The notes: generated by a model not told the origin, from the sequence alone. Shown: positions 17,357 through 31,075, counted from the stretch's first letter. The stretch is DNA of 64,000 nucleotides from Albula goreensis (GCA_022829145.1 CM040746.1:31762212-31826211); one strand, 5' to 3'. A program made the numbers and translations.

Positions 17357-17505
17357 ATTATATTCATACAGATATATTCGCTGAAGCAATTAAGGTTAAG
17401 TACCTAAGGGATGCAGTGGCAGAGTCCCACAAAGGGATTTGGGCCTGCAACCTTTTGATAAGTGGTTAAGTCCGTTAGCCACTACTCCAAACCACAAGGT
17501 TCAAA
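17357..17505 (-). mobile_element. SINE fragment, minus orientation
   Basis: The reverse complement shows GTAGTGGCTAACGGACTTAA (A-box side), AAAGGTTGCAGGCCCAAATC (B-box-like), GGTACTTAACCTTAATTGC and TTCAGCGAATATATCTG. This is the same arrangement as the other tRNA-derived SINEs in this window. The 3' tail is missing. Confidence 0.7.
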
Positions 17506-18023
17506 TCAAGGTTCATATTGTGGCTAAAGCTGTAATACCCAGTTTTAGAGATGAAAAATATGTCAGATGAAGGCAAAATAAATCGTTCTGTAATCTACTG
17601 AGCATACCATCTATAAAATAACCATTCCCCTTTTTATTCTTCTTCTTCATTACTATTACAAGGGGAAGAGCCTACAAGTAAAAGAACATAAGAGGCTGGC
17701 CTGTCTGGGTGTACTGCAGTGCTCATGTGTGCTCTCTGCATTCTGGCTCTTGAATGGCGGTTCTGTGTCTGCAGTATCTGTATGCAAAGGGGGCACCTGA
17801 GAGGCAGAATGCATGGGCCTGTTTGGGCTGGGTTTCCTCCCCAGCTGGCCCTGGTGCAGCGGTCATTACTCATGTCGTCCGTGTCCTCGCTGGAGTGACG
17901 TAAAGGCCACGCACGGTCGCGCTCCAGTGCACCGCGTACAGATCGATACCAGTGGTGTGTGCGGCACTGGGGCCTGTCGCTGCAGCGGTCTTGGAGGAGG
18001 AAGAAAACTAGCCTGCGCTGGCC

Positions 18024-18150
18024 CGACCATCATATCATAATAATCATCATCGCGATAATCATCCACATCATATCATCATCGTCATTATCATCATCGACAT
18101 CATCGTCATCATGATCATCATCAGCATCGTCATCATCATCATCATGTCCG
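18024..18150. repeat. Imperfect (ATC)n trinucleotide tract
   Basis: About 125 bases of ATC/GTC/GAT-type triplets with frequent single-base variation. In the minus frame it reads as poly-Asp and Met, which has no coding meaning inside an intron. Confidence 0.9.
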
Positions 18151-18306
18151 TCTGAGACACCTGAACAGGCGTTTACATGTTCTGTAAAAATGTCCATAAC
18201 CACAGTGACATACATACACACACACGTGCACACGCACACAGATACACATAGACAAAGTCACTGAGAGACAAACACTAATTAGCATGCAAAGTCACAGAGA
18301 CAAAGT

Positions 18307-18346
18307 CACACACACACGCGCACACACACACACACGCACACACACG
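18307..18346. repeat. (CA)n microsatellite with CG interruptions
   Basis: CACACG/CACACA tract in cnksr2 intron 2. Confidence 0.9.
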
Positions 18347-18900
18347 TGAGAGGCAGGCAGCAGCTGGCAGGCCCAGGAGGGCTAGGACACAGACAGAACT
18401 GTCTCTACCCCCTACCCCCCAACACCCCCACCCCCCAGCTCTATTATAGTGGGGCTGCCAGCGACCAGCGGGAGTGAGAAAGAAGCCTGTCTTGCTGTGT
18501 TTGCCCCTTCCGTCTGCATGTTCTGAATAAAAATATTCTAAAGATTTTCTGAAGCTCTAAACTAACAGGGACAAGCTTCTCTCATTCATGCACTTACATC
18601 ACTCTGACAACTAAAAATGCAAACTCACTCTACATTTAATTGCAGATTAACATTGACTGCATGGTATTGTAGACTTAGCCATAAACTGAGGGAGACAAAT
18701 GAATGAAAAACTGAATATCTGCTTCTTCCACATCTCCACAGTTTCATCTGGGTGTCACTTTCAGGTGTGGATCAATGTCCTTCATCAAAAGCACTTGTGT
18801 GTGTGTTCCCAAATGACATTAACCCTGAATCTGAGTCACCAACCATCTCAGAGATAAGGCATGCTCCTCAGATGATCCTCCAACCACACTGTCTGTGATG

Positions 18901-19207
18901 CAGACAAGCCCCTCCCCTTACACTGAAAGAGACAAACTGAGTCACTCCACTGCCTCTGACACAGACAAACTCCGCCTCTAATCTGTCTCTCACACAGACA
19001 AGCCCCTCCCCTTACTCTGAAAGAGACAAACTGAGTCACTCCACTGCCTCTGACACAGACAAACTCCACCTCTAATCTGTCTCTCACACAGACAAGCCCC
19101 TCCCCTTACACTGAAAGAGACAAACTGAGTCACTCCACTGCCTCTGACACAGACAAACTCCGCCTCTAATCTGTCTCTCACACAGATAAGCCCCTCCTCT
19201 TGCACTG
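18901..19207. repeat. 94-bp minisatellite, about 3.3 copies
   Basis: Units starting CAGACAAGCCCCTCC begin at 18901, 18995, 19089 and 19183 (the last with CAGATAAG), exactly 94 bases apart. Copies differ at a handful of positions. The period is not a multiple of three, so the similar peptides seen in three minus-strand frames come from the array and not from a protein. Confidence 0.92.
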
Positions 19208-20359
19208 ACCATGCTCCAATACTCTTTCTTGTCTCTACCTTTCCTCCACTCGTTTCCTCCCTCCTTTTCTACCCCGGAAATATGCCGGAAAAATGTGGTG
19301 GAAAGGAGGGGAGGAAATAAGTGGAGGAAAGGAGGAAAGGGGGAAATGAAATGAAAATTGGAACAGCAAATCCAATGCACCCGTCATCAAAGTTGACGTC
19401 AGCTATCGATGAAGTAGTAACTTCAGCTGATTCTGAGGATACCTAAGCCAACCATGCTTCTCATATGCCGCAAGTACTTTTCATGCATTGAAATATGAAT
19501 GTCAGTTAGTCGCATTCTGCTCATGGTTTATGTACAAGGAAATAAACAGACATGCCACCACAGTAACTAGCTGAATTGTACATTGGTAAAATTACCATTT
19601 GCAACTCAAAAACATGAATATATCGAGTCAATGTGGATATGTTTGAAAAAGCAAACGGTAATGTTTCCCTATTAGTGTAAATTATCTGTTACTGTTTAAG
19701 TCTGGCACTTATACTTAAGTGTTGTTAAATCCCCTGTGATGTTTTAGAACTTTTCAACGGTGAAATATTCAGTGGGATGGTCTTTTAATCTTACTGGTCA
19801 TGAGCACAATGATGTCACGATGAAATGTGAAAAGACTTCCGCGGTAGGATACATCAATGTATTCTTCATTTGGAGGAAAGGAGGAGGTGAGATTTTGTTT
19901 CCTACCTTTTTGGATCAGACGAGGGAAGGAAGATACATAGATCAGTTTCCGGGGCACAGAGGGAAGGAGGAGGCAAATTTGAGTATTGGAACGCACCCAC
20001 TGTATTTGATAAATTCCTCCCCTACCATTCCCTTACACTGCCTCCTCTCAAACCCATACACTTTGGCTGTGTCCCAAACCATTTTTGTTCTGTCCTTGCA
20101 AACTTGACTTGGGGAAGTCCCTTTTGAGAGCAGGATGTACCATCAGAGGCCATTTTAGGAGTGGGTCTAATCCATCACTAAGCCAAATAGTGCTGAACAT
20201 GTGTAAGCAAAAGTAAGTCACCCTTTTTCATTTGATGAAAGCCAATGAAGGCCAAATGCACATTGAATATTTAGTCTTCTCTAAGTGGAAAGGAAGCAGA
20301 GAATTTACAATGAGCTAATGAATATTTGTATCAGTATCAGTTGGTCTAAACCTATATAG

Positions 20360-20510
20360 CAGGGCTGCCTCAGTTCTAAGTAAGATCTACACTTTCCAGG
20401 ATGTTTTACCTATTACAAAATCATCACAGTACCTGATTCAAATCACTCATGTAACTGAACTCATTAAACCCTTTGGTAGGTAGATCCCTGACTGAACTAG
20501 GGTAGCCCTG
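20360..20510. mobile_element. Short inverted-repeat element (MITE-like)
   Basis: A 151-bp segment bounded by CAGGGCTGCC on the left and GGTAGCCCTG on the right (its complement reads CAGGGCTACC). The 6-mer ATATAG lies immediately outside both ends. A CAGGG terminus is typical of non-autonomous hAT-type elements in fish. The interior (TGATTCAAATCACTCATG) resembles common fish repeats of this type. It is less certain than the 5950-6129 element because no 8-bp duplication is preserved. Confidence 0.55.
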
Positions 20511-22206
20511 ATATAGAAAAACCAAAAAGCATACATTAACATAGACATCTATTAACTGGTCAAACGAGTTGTGTCCCCTCATAATTATATATTCTTTTCA
20601 TTGTGAATCCTTTACCCAAGACAGTTCGTTCAGCCTGGCCAACAGAAACATCAGCTGTGAACCACTGCTATTGGTCAGCAATCAGAAGTGTGTATATGTA
20701 CAATATATTTGCATGCAGAACAAAGGATACTGAAGAGAGTCACACCGAAAGAGAATAAAAAAGGATTAAAGGCCACTACATTCCTGTCACATATTAAAAG
20801 AGCTTTCCCAGCATTGGATAAAAACCAGATTCCTTCCAGCCAGTTCTTCACATTTGACTTTAATTATTAATTTCAGATGAAAATAGATTGCTCTGTCAGC
20901 TTTTTTTAACTTATTTATTCTCTTTGGAAAGTTGAAAGATGTTCACGTACAGATTTAACTTCATGTCTACTGGAGAAAAAAACAATGCAAAATGGAGGAG
21001 CCGAAACCAAGAAAGTGCATTTAACTACAGTCTACAGTAGGAAAACTACCAGATATGCAGTACAAAAAGGAAACAAATGTAGACAGAGAAAAGATATGAC
21101 CAGATTCCTGCCCTGTCTATCCCTTCCATCACCACTGCCAGTAAAAGGATTAAAGCTACGATGTGTGAAATAGCAGATCTCGCTAACTCATGCACTTACT
21201 GCCATCTGTTTGTGCCTGCGCATGCTTCTGCGTTCGCACGTGTGTTGTGTGCGCATGCCACGGCCATGCCCACTTTCATCTGCCAGTGTTTACCCCCCAT
21301 CCCCCACCCCCTCTGCAGAAACCTGCCTGCCCCAGGGAAAGCGCTCGGCTTAGAGCGACTGCAGGAGCCGTCGAAAGAGGGCCAACATCTTCCCACGCCT
21401 GGCACTGTGCACTGAGACGTCCAAGCATGTAAAGTGGCTTGCCTTGTTACAGCCAGAGCTTCTGTCCTGGGAGAAGATGGCCCGTGCAGATGTCCCCCTT
21501 CCCCAATGACAGGAGGGCAATGAGACGCCCCTCTCCTACCGAGACTGTATTATCTGTGGTTTGGGGGGGTGTTGACTGATACCCCTTTGATGGACTGGGG
21601 TGAGCTTCGCTACTCATCAGCACTCCTCCCTCATTCCCTCATCCCTCCGAATGACAATTAATTAAATGTGTCACACCTGCTATTAATACGCATGCAAGCA
21701 CATCCAGTCTCAGAGCAGCTCTGTGAGTATGACAGCTGTGGAGCATCTGGGCCCACATGCACAGGAAAAGAAGAAAATGGGAAAGAGAGAGAGTGAGAAG
21801 GACAGAGAGGGAGGGACAATGTTTTTAAGAAAGAGAGTAAGTACATGTCTGAGTGTTTGTGTGTGTGAGTGAGAGAGAGACACGCAGCATGCGTGTGAAA
21901 GACAGAGAAAGAAAGAGAGAGAATGGTAAACATTAAAATGACCATGTCATCCAATGAATGTGATGGAGAGTATGTAAGATTGACACAGTAAAATGAGATT
22001 TTTTTTCTCTGCAAAGGAGAGATGTGTGATACTGTTTTTTAGAAATAATCTTTTGCATTTAAATGTATTCCATCTGGCCACGTGCATTATAAATGTGTAA
22101 ATTAATTATAAATGTGTAAATTAAGGAGAAGGAATTTTCCTCTTGGGTCTCCTGGGAAACCATCAGTCAGGGATGGAAAGGTGATCATCCTGAGGTCAGA
22201 GGGCGA

Positions 22207-22208
<2 letters not shown>

Positions 22209-22240
<32 letters not shown>
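22209..22240. repeat. (CA)n microsatellite
   Basis: Pure CA run followed by a looser CA-rich stretch to about 22315. Confidence 0.95.
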
Positions 22241-22242
<2 letters not shown>

Positions 22243-22981
22243 TCACATACACATAAATATGAATGTACTAACACTCATATGCATACACACACATACACAC
22301 ACGCGCACACATTCATAGACATACAAGTACTCACGAAACACAGACCCCAGGCAGAGTTACACACAAAATGAAACACACCACTCAGCCCCCCCCTCATGTG
22401 TCCTCTCTCTCTGAATGAGACGCAGGTCACAGGGAGGGGTCCTGAGGCTTGCCCTGTGGCCCCAGCCTCTGGACCCTCATCTCTGTGTCTGCGTGACCCA
22501 CCGTGCTGACACCGAGCCTCGGAGCTCCATCAGAGCTAATGATGCGTGCGTGCGTGGAGGTGCTGCGCACGGGTTGGGCCCCAAGGCGCGGAGCAGAAGC
22601 GGGAATGGGCTTACGCACCACCGGTGCACACCGAGGTCGGCCCTCCCCCAGAGGTGGGCATGAACCACTGACCTTTACCCCCATGTGTCATGCAGCTGTC
22701 AAGAGACATACAATCAGCTGAGAGCCAAACGGGTCCCATAATGTAAGGGAACACGCAAACAGCTGGTCTATGGGGATCCGCGGATGAGCAGTGGTGTATT
22801 AGTGTTGTATCATTGCTGTCAAATGTTTCTCCTGAGAGAAAAATTTTTAGGCAATGGGAAAAACAGTTTTTATACATATTTTAAACAGTTTACTTTAAGT
22901 CATATGGTGTTTTGAATACATTTTATTGGTCACAAAACCATGAAGCACTGACGGTGCACAATTTATAATGCAAGCTTTCTA

Positions 22982-23308
<327 letters not shown>

Positions 23309-24279
23309 TTACCACACCTGCGGCAGGACGTCGAGACACGTGCTAATGTGCTAACGTGCTAATATGCCAACACGCTCCAGGAAATCTAGAGAGGTATTTC
23401 CAGGCCTAGTTCCTTCCAAACACATTTTATCAGGGCCTTCTGGTGGCATGGAGAATAGAGGCACGCTTTTGGGTAGCAGCTGTGCTGCGGTGGCCAGGAG
23501 TTTGAGCCTCCTATCAGCTATGGCTGACGGTTCTCATCAAAATAAAAAATTAAATCAAATTTGTTCACATAGCACATTTAAAACAATTGTCACAATACAT
23601 TTTATATCAGGCCGGGCCTAAGCCCCCTCATGACTGTGTGAGAACACAAGGAAATTAGCTCAGCCTCATGAGGGAAAATTGCAGGTTAAGACAGTAGTTT
23701 ATAGTAGTCCATCTGAGATTCATCTCATTGTTGACTGATGTCATCCTCTGGCCAGCGGTGCGTTTGCAGATTTGTGGAGTGAGTTTGTTTTTGACTTGGG
23801 TAAAAATATAAAAGGGAGCATTAGTTTTTTTAAAAACGAACTGGTGGCTTAGAATTACCAGTGAAAAACCACCATCTGAAGAGAGGCTGAACACAAGCTC
23901 TCCAACCAGGCCATTACAAAGAGAAAGAGAGAGAGAGAGAGAAAGACTGCATGCTCAACACTGGATAAATATTGCATTGCATACTGTATTGCATAATCGT
24001 ACAAAATCCTATTGCTTCTCAAACTCATTCCTGCAGCAGTGCGCCTCTTATTGTCATCAAACAACAACACCCCGGAGAGCATTTTCAGACTGTGCCTCGG
24101 CGTCGAAATGCAGCCTTGTGTGAAGTTACATCCAGCAGAGAAGATATGAAAATGTGCAGCCCTGCTGGATCTGTACCAAAAGCACACAGCTGACTATCAC
24201 CCTTAATGTGTCAACACTTACTGAACACAAAAAGGGAAAATTCTGTCTAATACATCACACACACACATTTTATACGTAC

Positions 24280-24315
<36 letters not shown>

Positions 24316-24328
24316 ATATATAAATACA
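24280..24328. repeat. Compound (GT)n(TA)n microsatellite
   Basis: A TG run followed directly by a TA run and TAAATATATAA. Confidence 0.95.
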
Positions 24329-25530
24329 TGACATCATACACTTGTGTGTAACGTCTCAAATCCTTTATATGGATTCTTTTAATGCTCAGATTCAACAATG
24401 CTGGTTAAATATGGGAGGGCAGACCATAGAATCAGGAGCTCTACATAGATACTACAGGAGGGAGTTCACATGGGTTACAGTCACTGAGGCGGGCTCAAAC
24501 CCTGAGAAACACCAGCTCTGTGCTTTTCAGTGGGCTGAATGGACTGGATGCCCATTTAACACTACACCCATCTCACTGCAATTCAAGGTCATGGTGTATC
24601 TATGCTTCTGTCGCGCTGCCACTTGAATACACACACACATACATGAGTGCACATGCACACATGTACATGCATACACATGTGTGCACACATTCACCCATAC
24701 ACACTTGTCCATTAAGGATTTACCTAAAATAGACGGGAATAATCGTTTCCACTCTCCACCAACACACGGAAAGTTAAAAGCACCTTGAAATAAACTCCAC
24801 TGAATTATTCAGTCTGCGTTCTGTGGAGAATGTAACTGACTGAGATGGAATGGCTTTTATAAAATAATCTGAGAAACTTCAACAGACATAGTAAAAGTTA
24901 TGAAATACCAGAACACGATGTATGACTCAACACACTGTCCAATAACTATTCATAAGAGCAGAGCATGACAACACAATCCGTGGGAAATTCCTCCAGATTG
25001 ATGACCATTGAACACATTTTAATAGCTTCTAAGGTGATGTTACTCAAATATCCCACAGAAAAATGTCACAAATCCAAAAGATTATGCCTATAGATTACTT
25101 GATCTTGTTAAAGGATGTAGTTGCAAGACAGAAATAATAGGGACACAACACTGCAATAACACAACAAGCCCAGAAAAAGAATACCAGTCTTTCTGCTTTG
25201 TACACAAAATTACTTCCTGCATCAATTATTTAAAAGACTATGGCATATTTCATTTCCACTGAAACAAATGGAGCTGTTTCTTTGTAATCACTAAAATGAA
25301 GTAACATTCATTACTATCACATCTTAGAATGCTTGACCCAATTTGTGAAGGAAATTAGTACACCTAGGACCTGATTTAGACCTATTTATTTTATTAATCA
25401 CATTATTTAAAATCTGTAATAAATTAATTTATTATCATAGAGGAAAGGTAACCACAGACAAACAATTCTTGAGTGTGTACGTGTGCATGCAAACATTGGC
25501 AGTATGTAGAAGTTTGCAGCATATTTCTGT

Positions 25531-25567
25531 GTGTGTGTGCGTGTGTGTGTGTGTGTGTGCGTGTGTG
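25531..25567. repeat. (GT)n microsatellite
   Basis: TG tract with GCG interruptions in cnksr2 intron 1. Confidence 0.92.
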
Positions 25568-26194
25568 TCTTTATGCGCATATGTTCCGCAATGTGATGTC
25601 ACCACATGAAGAATGGGACCGTTTGCCCGCAGGCTCTGCTAATAATAACTCCTCCGACTGACCCCCTCCGCCTTCCCACAATGCCCCGGGACACCACCGC
25701 CAGGTCTGGGCCGCATCAAGCTCATGCCTGATTCCCCCCGTCTCCTTCCGAATGCAACGGCAGCTGAGGCTCGCAAGCCTTTTTCCTTGGGGGAGAAACA
25801 AATAGAACGCCTTCCCAGCATGGATATTCATTCTGTAATTTGTTGCTTATCTTCGAAAGGAAGAGATGACAGATGAATTGAGTGGATGATGAAACTATTC
25901 TTTTTTTTTGCAATTTTTGGATGACAGTCTGTCAGTTGAACGATTTAGTGACAAACTGACAGACCAGACATCTATGCCTTTACGTCCTCCGTCTGCAAAC
26001 ACTGGCTTGTAATTTAAACAGATTTGTCCTTAATGTTGAAATACAGTTTGGCAAGTTCAACAAGTTTGTGGAAAGCCCAGCAATTAAGGAAACAAACTCA
26101 AACCAAACTTGTACTTGCAAATAATAAAGAAATTCTTTTACTTTTGAGGCCTCACCTCGTGTTTGAGGTAGTGTGTGAGGTCGTGGCCTAGCAC

Positions 26195-26350
26195 ATGTTT
26201 GTGACTCACATGGCCACTAGCCTTTTCTACTTCTCACACTGCAGATGTGGCTCCAGTTGCATATTCCCAGACAACAAGTTCAGCCTGTGCCCAGCTCACG
26301 ACACTGCAGGTGCCAGGCCAGCTCAGAGGAATTGGTGGAGAGCAATGAAA
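26195..26350 (+). repeat. Dispersed block 2, copy 1 (second copy at 28365-28525)
   Basis: Contains TTCTCACACTGCAGATGTGG, then GTTGCATATTCCCAGA and further on GGAGAGCAATGAAACTGG. The same order occurs at 28365-28525 (TTTCACACTGCAGATGCGGT, CACATATTATCAGA, AATAGAGAGCAAAGTGACTT). Divergence is moderate. The repeat family was not identified. Confidence 0.6.
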
Positions 26351-26689
26351 CTGGGTGAGGGCTCGCACCTTTTTCAGTGGTGAGGGCGAGGCTAAGACGA
26401 TTGCTCTCTCTCCAATGTGGCCATAGTTGGCAATGGCACTGCCGGTGCTCAGATACCCAGCCTGCACCACAGACATGCGCCTTTACTCCACCGACCACCC
26501 ACAGCAACTCGCATTTGCTTTGTAAGTCAAAATTAAGGACCAATGACAACTGAATCCTGGCCAGAGTGTTGATAGTGTGCACAAGTATGTGTTGTTGTTG
26601 TTGTTGTGAGCCTTTCTCACATTCTTCCCCTTCATAACCACACTCAGACACTCATGGTCACAGAAACACATGCCTGGCACAACCCAGCA

Positions 26690-26894
26690 ACACTGAAAAT
26701 CAACTCCCAGTGTCCCCTCATCCAAATTACACTGGAAATCAACTCCCAATGCCCCCATCCATGATACAGTGAAAATCATCTCCCTATGTCATCTCTTCCA
26801 CTCTACGTTGAAAACAACTGTCAACATCCACTTGTGAAAATTACATTAAAGATCAACTTTCTATCCCCTCATCCAAAAAACATTGGAAATAACA
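26690..26894. repeat. Degenerate minisatellite of about 38 bp, 5.3 copies
   Basis: Successive units start ACACTGAAAATCAACT, ACACTGGAAATCAACT, ACAGTGAAAATCATCT, ACGTTGAAAACAACTG, ACATTAAAGATCAACT and ACATTGGAAATAACA, spaced 37-39 bases apart with CCTCATCCA-like middles. The array is old, judging from the divergence between units. Confidence 0.8.
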
Positions 26895-26959
26895 GACTAA
26901 GAGATAGACAGTGATAATGAGATAGATAGAAAGAGAGAGACCTGAGATTATGACACACA

Positions 26960-27165
26960 TACACACTTCCTCCTGCATCTGCTCTCTCCCAGGTGTTTAT
27001 GATGAACTGGGAGTGAAGAGGGCCTATTTGCCGCAGGTGTTAACTGAGCCACCTGCATCCACTATTAAGAGCTACTACTCCACCAACACAAAAATTGAGA
27101 ATCTAAGCTGTGCTTTATAATGTCACTCCTGTGGTATTCTCGGAGCCCAGACACACTGTGAAGGA
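26960..27165. repeat. Dispersed block, copy 2 (first copy at 7676-7905)
   Basis: Contains CTTCCTCCTGCATCTGCTCT, CAGGTGTTTATGATGAACTG, GGCCTATTTGCCGCAGGTGT and AATGTCACTCC in the same order and orientation as the intron 5 copy. It follows a GA-rich stretch (26897-26942), as does the other copy. Confidence 0.7.
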
Positions 27166-28364
27166 TCAGCACTTACCGTAGCTGCGATCACCTTGCCAGG
27201 GACATGACAGCTTAAGCACTGGCCAGACTCTCAGAGGCCGTTAGTGAAAAGGTGACATTTCTCAGACACCTCCTCTCCTTAGGTAATTAGTCCCTGTGTC
27301 ATAAATCACCAATGCGATTTCACACGTTCACCTTATCTCTGCTTTTCTCAAATTTATGTCATTATTTATAAAATATCAATTGTGTCTCAAAAGTGGGTGC
27401 ACCCATCAACCTGAACTCAAAGTGGACAGGTATATGCCTGTACAGTCCAAACAACCCCACCGTAATGCATTCAATGTAGATGGTTGTCTTACAGAGGCTA
27501 CGTACAGGGTCACAGTCATTTTCACATGCATGCACATGGAATGAAACACACTAAATATCATCTGATGGGAAAGTCTGGCAGAGGGAGATCAGGGAAATCA
27601 TTCAAGTGGTGGCAACAAATGGCTGCTCATGCACAATTTAAGAGAGCCGCTGTAGTGTGCATGACAGATGACTGTATGCAGACATACACTTCATAATCAA
27701 CAGCTTTTTCCGATACCCACAATGCCCCAGACTGAATGTGTTCAATGCATCACACCCCCTTTTTTGTTCCAGCAGGTTTTGGAAGTGTCACTGTCTCTCT
27801 CCTGATTTTGTGAAAACATCGTTTTTTTTTTCCTCATCTCACTTTCCGTTTGCTGAGCAACTTATTCGGACGATCTCCTCTAGCTTCCACTAATCACGGC
27901 TCACCTGTGGCAGCAGCAGGACTGAGCCAAGAAAAAAAGGAATGGCGGGACAGTGTGGCAGATATGGCCGGCACGGTTATATAAAGGCACGATGAATAAA
28001 GAATGAAAGGGAGAGGAGCCTTGGTAGTGGATCCAGTAAGGCCTTCGGGGAGAGCTCCAGTGTGAAGCCCTGACCTACTTCTGCCTCCACAGCCATGAAG
28101 CCAGCTGCATGCTCATTTTAATTAAAGCCGCAATCGCTCACCCGCGGCCCCGCCACTCTGTGCTGTACCGCACAGTTCCTGTGCTGGAGAGACACACACC
28201 CACTGCACGCCGCCAGGGCACAGGCTGGCTCAGCTACAGGAAAAGGGACTTAGCGACATCAAAGAAACTGTGTAGCAACGCTTCTGCAACATCAGAGAAA
28301 GGGCGTAGCAACATTTGTGCAATACCACAGAGCCTCCACAACAAAATCAGCAGGTGGCCGCACA

Positions 28365-28525
28365 CGTGACTCGGATTCATGTGGCATCTACTTTTGCTAT
28401 TTTTCACACTGCAGATGCGGTGCCAATCACATATTATCAGAAGATCAACAAAGTCAGCATAATCTGTTCACAAACCTGCAAGTACCTAATCAGCCAGGAG
28501 GGGTCAATAGAGAGCAAAGTGACTT
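28365..28525 (+). repeat. Dispersed block 2, copy 2
   Basis: Diverged second copy of the block at 26195-26350 (see that entry), same orientation, about 2.1 kb away. Confidence 0.6.
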
Positions 28526-29844
28526 ATGGCTATGCCAATTTTTCTGTAATGTCATAGAAACAATTTGCATCAAGTGTAAACTTTTGTCTGTTTCAGGATG
28601 GTAAGGGTTTGAAGGCCAGAGCGAGCAATTTTAGATCTAAAGCTTGAAATCAGTATCCTATCTAATGGTATCATTTTACTCTTATCTCAGTGCAATGTTA
28701 CATTTAGGCCAAAAGATGCATTTGTCATAAAAAAAATGAGCAAGCACATTAGTCAGAGACAACAGGGAGACTCACCCACACAATCACTCCACAGAGATAC
28801 TCCAAAGAGACACTGCCACCTTCAAACTGTTGATCTGACATGCCTTTTCCTTCATTCAAAAGCAGTCAATACTCCCACATGATTTGTTAACAATACGTTG
28901 TCCAGACCAGATGTTCCTAAATTGTTGGTCAGAAAGGCTGTAAGAGGAGCTGAGGAGGGTCGTGAAATACAAGGTAATTTAGCACAAAAATAAGATCCTT
29001 TGGGGAGCAATAAATTATCTATCTGACTGCCTGCCATCCTGTCGGTCTGCCTGTCTGTTTCTATATCTGTAACTCATTATTTGTATTTTCTTTTAGATGC
29101 TATATAGTTACTGAGTTCATTCAAGTTAATTTTCTTCCTCAAATCTGTGATGACAGTGCCCTAACTTAAAACTTGAAATCCAGTAATCACCGGCTTGGTG
29201 CCCTTTGTCCTCTTTGGCTCTTTTGACTGAGGTAATTTCTGTAAGAAATTGCACCCATTCAACACATTTTTTGGGGAAAATGTAAACTAGTGACACATTA
29301 AACTTGGTGTGCACTGAAACCAAAATCTGATCAGTAAAATTGATCCTTTGATCAACTGAAGTCTCTTCACTAGTTCGAACAGTAATACTGACAAATGTCC
29401 TGAATTCAGCACATGATGACCGATTCCCCACCTCATGCCTTTTCAAGGCAATTTTTTTCTCCTGAGGAATTGAATTCAGTCACATTGATTTACTCATATA
29501 CTAGCCCTCATTTTTTCCAAGGACATTTTGGCAGAGAAGAAAGTGGTTGAATGGCAAGATCATTGTTCACAGAGTGCTAAGGTTTGAGACATATGAAGCA
29601 GCGCATTGGCTCTGGATCTAAATCACCTGTCCCTTTGTGTAACTCACACTTGACAAACTGCAGGAGATCATCTCTAGGACACGCCTCATTCAGTCCCTGC
29701 ATATGTCACACAATACCTTGTTTCTATACCCTTCCACTGACCTCTCTGGGTTTATCTAATGGGAGGCTGCCCACATACATCATTATACTTCAAGCATCTG
29801 CTTTTCAAGGGCAATCAACAGAGCTTGCATTTTACATGTTATCC

Positions 29845-29965
29845 ACTCTATGGCTTTTTATACATATATATTTGACTGGTGCAGCTGAAGCACTCACGCA
29901 GTGACCTGCCTTGACACAAAACCTGCAGCCCACTAGTTCTATACCAACTGCACTACAAACTTGCA
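29845..29965 (-). mobile_element. SINE remnant, minus orientation
   Basis: The reverse complement reads GTAGTGCAGTTGGTATAGAA, GGGCTGCAGGTTTTGTGTCA and GTGAGTGCTTCAGCTGCACC followed by AAATATATATGTATAAAA. This resembles the B-box and middle of the other SINEs here. Heavily eroded. Confidence 0.5.
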
Positions 29966-31049
29966 TGATGTTTGTACATTTTTCACAATAATCAGACGAT
30001 TTTAGTACCCTAGTACCAACAAATATCAGAGTAACCAAAAATATATGAATTCACACACTAACCCTTGTCTGTGAAACATTAGTATGACACAATGGTTGAA
30101 TGTGTCGAATGGTCCCATTAGCACGTATGGCTAGTTGATGCACTGAGTTGCTCTCTCATTGCACTTGTTCACATATAGCCTTTGACTTTAAACACACAAT
30201 CTATGTCCTCACCATCTGTTGGGTAGCTACGGTCCATGCTCTCACAGCACTGTGCAGGCTTTACAGTGAGATGTTCACTGTTAATTTATGAGTCTGTTGC
30301 TAATTTAACAGAGCCAACAGGAATCATATGTAATCTATCTGCAACTGGCAAAAGTTCTTGACCTTCATATCTCTGAATTGGAAATCTTTTAGGTGATTCC
30401 TAGATTGTACAAAACTGAATGTATTATAATTTATATGTTATATTTTATTTTATACATAGGACTCTTAACTTTGGAATGACAATATTTGTTATGCATTCAC
30501 TCCTGCATTTAAAAGCTGTTGTGGTACCTTGAAAATGCCCAGAGACAGAAAATGATCATGAAGGATAAATAAAGGAATCCGAAGATGGTATACGTCTGAA
30601 AGTTACATCTGGATTTAATAGGACTATGTCAGACTTAACACTGGCAAGTTTACTGTGTTGCAACTGACATTTGAAAGCAAAGCAGGCCTGTCACTCATGA
30701 GTTTAAACTTGCGCTCCTCATCTGTGTTTCTGTGGAAAGCGTTAAGTGGTTGCTATCTTTGATTCTCAGCCTTAACGCCTCATTTTGCTAAATGATAATG
30801 AGTTTTTTTCTCTCTTTTCAGTGGAGCATATTTAAAATGTGATGTCTTATGAGTGACAGCGTGATGAAGAAGCTTCCTTCAGTTGGCGCGGGCAAGCTGT
30901 GGACCGCTGAACAGCGTCTGAGCTGTGTTCAAGGCAGCAGACAGGCCCGGATAGACAGGCTGGCCTCTGGGGATTTCTACAAACCTGACAGGTAGCTCTG
31001 TGTGTCAAAGAAGGCTACAGACCTTGACCTGAGACAAAACAGTTACGCA

Positions 31050-31075
31050 TGTGTGTGTGTGTGTGTGTGTGTGTA
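31050..31075. repeat. (GT)n microsatellite
   Basis: Short pure TG run, with GT-rich DNA continuing to about 31190. Confidence 0.9.

Noticed and set aside
18030-18239. Poly-Asp open frame
   Set aside because: Translation of the imperfect ATC tract.
18848-19380. Similar peptides in several minus-strand frames (CLCQRQWSDSVCLF)
   Set aside because: They come from the 94-bp minisatellite, whose period is not a multiple of three.
23550-23610. AAATCAAATTTGTTCACATAG segment resembling a common fish repeat
   Set aside because: Too short and diverged to assign to an element.
25927-25964. 11-bp inverted repeat GTCTGTCAGTT / AACTGACAGAC with a 16-base loop
   Set aside because: Short and isolated, and within what can be expected by chance in this length of DNA.
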